Source: Hydractinia symbiolongicarpus
Lineage: Eukaryota; Cnidaria; Hydrozoa; Anthoathecata; Hydractiniidae
Direction: 5' to 3'
Assembly (NCBI RefSeq): GCF_029227915.1
Contig: NC_079881.1
Span: 13,865,501 to 13,929,500, forward strand
Length of the DNA stretch: 64,000 nucleotides
Shown: piece after piece, positions 57,450 to 64,000 of the stretch
How positions within the stretch are numbered: the first letter of the stretch is position 1
Layout of the letters: each line of letters begins with the position of its first letter
Position numbers and translations under genes: made by a program
The notes under the pieces: generated by a model
Seen by the model: only the letters and a program-made list of their open reading frames with translations
Told to the model about the DNA's origin: nothing
Database searches by the model: none

Positions 57450-60400
57450 TACTTAAGGAAGGAATTTTCGCACAAAGACTTATTAAGATTAAAGGATATG
57501 TGAAATCACATTTTAACAAAATTCAATTTAGATATTTCAGTATAGTACTGTCTACCTATGGAAGGTACTTTTGCAGATACGACTTATCAACATTTAAGAA
57601 AAAGTGAAAGGACAATTTAGCCAAGTTCAATTTTATTATCTAATTTCTGTATTTTCTACTAAGGATGTCTACTTAGGGATAGCATTTTTACATATAAGAC
57701 TGATATCAACTTTAAGAATATTTAAAATGAAATTTTAACCGAATTCAGTTTTAATACTTAATTTTTTTACTATCTTCTTAACGATGGTATTTTCGCAAAT
57801 TAGACTTTCCATATTTAAGAACATGTGAAATAACATTTTACCGAAATTCGATTTTGACATTTCAATATTGTAATGTCTACTTAACGATGGTGTTTTTCTA
57901 TAACAGACTTATCAACATTAAAGGATATGTGAAATGATATTGCAACCAAATTCAATTTTGATTTTTCCATATTGTATTGTCTACTTAAGGAAGGAATTTT
58001 CGCACAAAGACTAATTAAGATTTAAAAATATGTGAAATCACATTTTATCAAAAAAAATCAATTTTGATAATTCAGTATAGTACTGTCTACTTAAGGAAGG
58101 CATTTTTGCAGATACGACTTATCAACTTTAGGAAAAAGTGAAAGGACAATTTAGCCAAGTTCAATCTTATTATCTCATTTCTGTATTGTCTACTACGGAT
58201 GTCTACTTAGGGATAGCATTTTCGTATATAAGACTTATTTTAACTTTAAGAATATTTTAAGTGAAATTTTAACCAAATTCGATAATCTTTTTACTGTCCA
58301 CTTAACAATGGTACTTTTGCACATAAGACTTTCAATATTAAAGAATATGTGAAATGACATTTTAACGAAATTTGATTTTGATACTTCAATATAGTAATGT
58401 CTACTTAAGGAAGGTATTTTTTCACATACCACTTATCAACATTTAAAAATACGTGAAATGATATTTTAACCAAATTCAACTTTTATGTTTCAGTATTATA
58501 CTGTCTACTTAACGAAGGAACTTTCGCACAAAGAATTATTAAGGCTTAAAAATATGTGAAATCACATTTTATCAAAAAAATTCAATTTTGATATTTCAGT
58601 ATAGTACTGTCTACTTAAGGAAGGCATTTTTGCAGATACGACTTATCAACTTTAAGAATATTTGAAATAAAATTTTAACCGAATTCGATTTTAATGATAA
58701 TATTTTTTTTTACTGTCTACTTAACGATGGTACTTTCGCACACAAGACTTATCAACATTTAAGGATATGTGAAATGATATTTTAACCAAATTCAATTTTA
58801 ATTTTTCAATTTTCTACTGTCTACTTAAGGATGGTATTTTCGCATATAAGTCTTATCAACATTTAAGAATATGTGAAATGTTATTTAAACCAAATTCTAT
58901 TTTAATAGTTAGATTTTCTTCTGTCTACTTAAGAATGGTGTTTTTGCATATCAGACTTATCAACATTTAAGGATATGTGAAATGATATTTTAACCAAATT
59001 CAACTTTGTTTTTTCAATATTGTATTGTCTACTTAAGGAAGGAATTTTCGCAGAAAGACTTATTAAGATATAAAAGTATGTGATGTCACATTTAAGCTAA
59101 ATTTAATTTTGATATTTCAGTATAGTACTGTCTACTTAATGAAGGTACTTTTGCAGATACGACTTATCAACCTTTAAGAAAAAGTGAAATGATATTGTAG
59201 CCAAGTTCAATTTTATAATCTAATTTCTGTATTGTCTAGTAAAGATGGCTACTTAAGGATGGCATTTTTACATATAAGACTAATATCAACATTAAAAGTA
59301 TTTGAAATGAATATTTAGCCAAAATAAATTTTGATATTTAAATTTTGTTTTGTCTACATAAGGATGGTATTTTCGCATATAGGACTTATCAACATTTAAG
59401 AAAATGTGAAATGATATTTTAACGAAATTCAATTTTGATATTTCAATATTGTAATGTCTACTTAAGGAAGGTATTTTCGTATATAAGACTTATATCAACT
59501 TTAACAATATTGGAAATGAAATTTTAACCGAATTCAATTTTAATATTTTAAATCTTTACCGTCCACATAACGATGGTACTCTCGCACATACGACTTTCAA
59601 CATTTAAGAATATGTGAAATGACATTTTCACCAAGTTCAATTTTGATATTTCAATATTGTATGTCTACATAAGGATGGTATTTTTGGCATAAAATACTTC
59701 TCAACATTTAGGAGTATGTGAAATCACATTTTAACCAAATTTAATTTTCACATTTCAATATTCTACTGTCTACCTAAGGATGGTATTTTTGCTCAAACGA
59801 CTTATCAACATTTAAGAGCATGTGAAATAATATTTTAGACAAATTCAATTTTTCTTTTTCCATATTGTAATGTCTACTTAAGGAAGGAATTTTTGCACAA
59901 AGACTTATTAAGATTTAAAAATATTTGAAATCACATTTTATCAAAAAAATTCAATTGTGTAATTTCAGTATAGTACTGTCTACTTAAGAAATGTTTTTTT
60001 GCAGGTACAACTTATCAACTTTGAGAATATTTGAAATGAAATTTTAACCGAATTTGACTTTAATATTGAAGTTTTTTGCTGTTTTTTCCAAGTCCAATTT
60101 TAATATCTCATTTCTGTACTGTCTACTAAGAATGTCTACTTAAGGATGTCATTTTTGCATATAAGACTGATATCAACTTTAAGAATATTTAAAATGAAAT
60201 TTTAACCGAATTCAGTTTTAATACTTAATTTTTTTACTATCTTCTTAACGATGGTATTTTCGCAAATTAGACTTTCCATATTTAAGAACATGTGAAATAA
60301 CATTTTACCGAAATTCGATTTTGACATTTCAATATTGTAATGTCTACTTAACGATGGTGTTTTTCTATAACAGACTTATCAACATTAAAGGATATGTGAA

Positions 60401-61560
60401 ATGATATTGCAACCAAATTCAATTTTGATTTTTCCATATTGTATTGTCTACTTAAGGAAGGAATTTTCGCACAAAGACTTATTAAGATTAAAGGATATGT
60501 GAAATCACATTTTAACAAAATTCAATTTTGATATTTCAGTATAGTACTGTCTACCTATGGAAGGTACTTTTGCAGATACGACTTATCAACATTTAAGAAA
60601 AAGTGAAAGGACAATTTAGCCAAGTTCAATTTTATTATCTAATTTCTGTATTTTCTACTAAGGATGTCTACTTAGGGATAGCATTTTTACATATAAGACT
60701 GATATCAACTTTAAGAATATTTAAAATGAAATTTTAACCGAATTCAGTTTTAATACTTAATTTTTTTACTATCTTCTTAACGATGGTATTTTCGCAAATT
60801 AGACTTTCCATATTTAAGAACATGTGAAATAACATTTTACCGAAATTCGATTTTGACATTTCAATATTGTAATGTCTACTTAACGATGGTGTTTTTGTAT
60901 AACAGACTTATCAACATTAAAGGATATGTGAAATGATATTTCAACCAAATTCAATTTTGATTTTTCCATATTGTATTGTCTACTTAAGGAAGGAATTTTC
61001 GCACAAAGACTAATTAAGATTTAAAAATATGTGAAATCACATTTTATCAAAAAAAATCAATTTTGATAATTCAGTATAGTACTGTCTACTTAAGGAAGGC
61101 ATTTTTGCAGATACGACTTATCAACTTTAAGAAAAAGTGAAAGGACAATTTAGCCAAGTTCAATCTTATTATCTCATTTCTGTATTGTCTACTACGGATG
61201 TCTACTTAGGGATAGCATTTTCGTATATAAGACTTATTTTAACTTTAAGAATATTTTAAGTGAAATTTTAACCAAATTCGATAATCTTTTTACTGTCCAC
61301 TTAACAATGGTACTTTTGCACATAAGACTTTCAATATTAAAGAATATGTGAAATGACATTTTAACGAAATTTGATTTTGATACTTCAATATAGTAATGTC
61401 TACTTAAGGAAGGTATTTTTTCACATACCACTTATCAACATTTAAAAATACGTGAAATGATATTTTAACCAAATTCAACTTTTATGTTTCAGTATTATAC
61501 TGTCTACTTAACGGAAGAACTTTCGCACAAAGAATTATTAAGGCTTAAAAATATGTGAAA
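57450..61560. repeat. Near-identical 1.1-kb units 2999 bp apart
   Basis: 57450-58560 and 60449-61560 agree almost base for base; for example, the ttaggaaaaagtg and ttaagaaaaagtg stretches differ at one site. Divergence starts at ttttatcaaaaaaa near 58570/61569. The sequence between the two copies is in turn related to 55.7-56.9 kb at a 3312-bp offset. Confidence 0.75.
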
Positions 61561-64000
61561 TCACATTTTATCAAAAAAAATCAATTTTGATAATTCAGTA
61601 TAGTACTGTCTACTTAAGGAAGGCATTTTTGCAGATACGACTTATGAACTTTAAGAAAAAGTGAAAGGACAATTTAGCCAAGTTCAATCTTATTATCTCA
61701 TTTCTGTATTGTCTACTACGGATGTCTACTTAGGGATAGCATTTTCGTATATAAGACTTATTTTAACTTTAAGAATTTTTTAAGTGAAATTTTAACCAAA
61801 TTCGATAATCTTTTTACTGTCTACTTAACAATGGTACTTTTGCGCATAAGACTTTCAATATTAAAGATTATGTGAAATGACATTTTAACGAAATTTGATT
61901 TTGATACTTCAATATAGTAATGTCTAGTTAAGGAAGGTATTTTTTCACATACCACTTATCAACATTTAAAAATACGTGAAATGATATTTTAATCAAATTC
62001 AACTTTTATGTTTCAGTATTACACTGTCTACTTAACGAAGGAACTTTCCCACAAAGAATTATTAAGGCTTAAAAATATGTGAAATCACATTTTATCAAAA
62101 AAATTTAATTTTGATATTTCAGTATAGTACTGTCTACTTAAGGAACGCATTTTTGCAGATACGACTTATCAACTTTAGGAATGTTTGAAAAGAAATTTTA
62201 ACCGAATTCGATTTTAATAATAATAATTTTTTTTACTGTCTACTTAACGATGGTACTTTCGCACACAAGACTTATCAACATTTAAGGATATGTGAAATGA
62301 TATTTTAACCAAATTCAATTTTGCTCTTTCATTATTGTATTGTCTACTTAAGGGAGGAAATTTCGCACAAAGACTTCCTAAGATTCAAAATTATGTGAAA
62401 TCACATTTAAACAAAATTTAATTTTGATATTTCAATATTGTGATGTCTACTTAAGGAAGTTATTTTCGTAAATAAGACTTATATCAACTTTAACAATATT
62501 GGAAATGAAATTTTAACCGATTTCAATTTTAATTTTTCAATTTTCTACTGTCTACTTAAGGATGGTATTTTCGCATATAAGTCTTATCAACATTTAAGAA
62601 TATGTGAAATGTTATTTAAACCAAATTCAATTTTAATAGTTAGATTTTCTTCTGTCTACTTAAGAATGGTGTTTTTGCATATCAGACTTATCAACATTTA
62701 AGGACATGTGAAATGATATTTTAACCAAATTCAACTTTGTTTTTTCAATATTGTATTGTCTACTTAAGGAAGGAATTTTCGCAGAAAGACTTATTAAGGT
62801 ATAAAAGTATGTGAAGTTACATTTAAGCAAAATTTAATTTTGATATTTCAGTATAGTACTGTCTACTTAATGAAGGTACTTTTGCAGATACGACTTATCA
62901 ATCTTTAAGAAAACGTGAAATGATATGGTAGCCAAGTTCAATTTTATAATCTAATTTCTGTATTGTCTAGTAAAGATGGCTACTTAAGGATGGCATTTTT
63001 ACATATAAGACTAATATCAACATTAAAAGTATTTGAAATGAATATTTAGCCAAAATAAATTTTGATATTTAAATTTTGTTTTGTCTACATAAGGATGGTA
63101 TTTTCGCATATAGGACTTATCAACATTTAAGAACATGTGAAATAACATTTTACCGAAATTCGATTTTGACATTTCAATATTGTAATGTCTACTTAACGAT
63201 GGTGTTTTTGTATAACAGACTTATCAACATTTAAGAAAATGTGAAATGATATTTTAACGAAATTCAATTTTGATATTTCAATATTGTAATGTCTACTTAA
63301 GGAAGGTATTTTCGTATATAAGACTTATATCAACTTTAACAATATTGGAAATGAAATTTTAACCGAATTCAATTTTAATATTTTAAATCTTTACCGTCCA
63401 CATAACGATGGTACTCTCGCACATACGACTTTCAACATTTAAGAATATGTGAAATGACATTTTCACCAAGTTCAATTTTGATATTTCAATATTGTATGTC
63501 TACATAAGGATGGTATTTTAGGTATAAAACACTTATCAACATTTAGGTGTATGTGAAATCATATTTTAACCAAATTTAATTTTCACATTTCAATATTCTA
63601 CTGTCGACCTAAGGATGGTATTTTTGCTCAAACGACTTATCAACATTTAAGAGCATGTGAAATAATATTTTAGACAAATTCAATTTTTCTTTTTCCATAT
63701 TGTAATGTCTACTTAAGGAAGGAATTTTCGCACAAAGACTTATTAAGATTAAAGGATATGTGAAATCACATTTTAACAAAATTCAATTTTGATATTTCAG
63801 TATAGTACTGTCTATCTATGGAAGGTACTTTTGCAGATACGACTTATCAACATTTAAGAAAAAGTGAAAGGACAATTTAGCCAAGTTCAATTTTATTATC
63901 TAATTTCTGTATTGTCTACTAAGGATGTCTACTTAGGGATAGCATTTTTACATATAAGACTGATATCAACTTTAAGAATATTTAAAATGAAATTTTAACC

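Larger units (their letters stand above)
46989..64000 (+). repeat. AT-rich satellite array, block 6 (forward, right flank)
   Basis: Continues the interrupted monomer in the same phase and orientation as block 5. All monomers are forward to the window end. Multi-monomer units are copied at about 1.8 kb, 2999 bp (57450-58560 against 60449-61560), 3312 bp and 3731 bp offsets. Two monomers (50370 and 51755) carry a tatggtatggtac expansion. I see no gene. Two 65-codon ORFs with identical readings (58235 and 61234) only reflect the 2999-bp copy. Confidence 0.95.

Noticed and set aside
1-64000. CRISPR-like array (regular repeats)
   Set aside because: Repeat units are about 104 bp with no unique spacers, and the window is eukaryotic. 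This is a satellite.

Overview
The window is animal nuclear DNA, most likely from an aquatic invertebrate. It holds two things: a very large AT-rich satellite array (1-32420 and 46989-64000), and one Polinton/Maverick element of 14,568 bp (32421-46988) inserted in it. The gene set (protein-primed family B DNA polymerase, retroviral-type integrase, A32-like packaging ATPase, jelly-roll capsid gene and several small membrane proteins) defines the element. Its protein repertoire resembles what I recall from cnidarian and other marine-invertebrate Polintons. The host assignment is inference only.

Satellite: monomers are about 103-106 bp, built around a box reading TGTCTACTTAAGGA, then a 'TTTTCGCATATAAGACTTAT' region, a 'TATGTGAAATGACATTTTAA' region and an 'ATTCAATTTTGATATTTCAA' region. 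Orientation changes at about 11600, 20545, 30190 and 31430, giving five blocks left of the element and one block right of it. Larger units have been copied recently (510 bp, 1.2 kb, 1.52 kb, about 3.0 kb and 3.16 kb offsets). I see no host gene in the array; all short ORFs there are chance readings of the repeat.

Element: it is bounded by 6-bp target duplications (taaagt / tatagt) and about 345-bp terminal inverted repeats that are roughly 97% identical. From left to right: POLB (-, its last 43 codons lie in the left TIR), a RING protein with the cysteine/histidine spacing of MDM2 (-), a SAP-domain ORF in the same frame just upstream of it (-), a second small SAP protein (-), INT (+), two tandem paralogous hydrophobic proteins (-, one frameshifted), a 417-aa coiled-coil/membrane protein (+), then a compact minus-strand cluster of a 141-aa, a 43-aa, a 75-aa, a 136-aa and a 201-aa protein, the ATPase, the major capsid gene and a 188-codon gene. 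A divergent 393-aa gene (+) and a large imperfect hairpin complete the right side.

Condition: POLB, INT and the ATPase are open and keep their catalytic motifs. The capsid gene is gutted by an internal deletion, the 188-codon gene has one in-frame stop, one membrane-protein gene has a frameshift near its start, and no adenovirus-type protease is visible. The copy may have kept the transposition genes but cannot make a normal virion unaided.

Most notable signals: (1) most gene ends in the element are followed within about 4-26 nt by a stem-loop, several of them near-copies of TTTGTTAC...GTAACAAA, reminiscent of the hairpin-based 3'-end rule of mimivirus and virophages; (2) an MDM2-type RING; (3) a SAP plus Pro/Arg-rich N-terminal module shared by POLB and the SAP-RING gene, together with an upstream motif at identical spacing; (4) an amber codon between the SAP and RING parts followed immediately by a perfect 13-bp hairpin.
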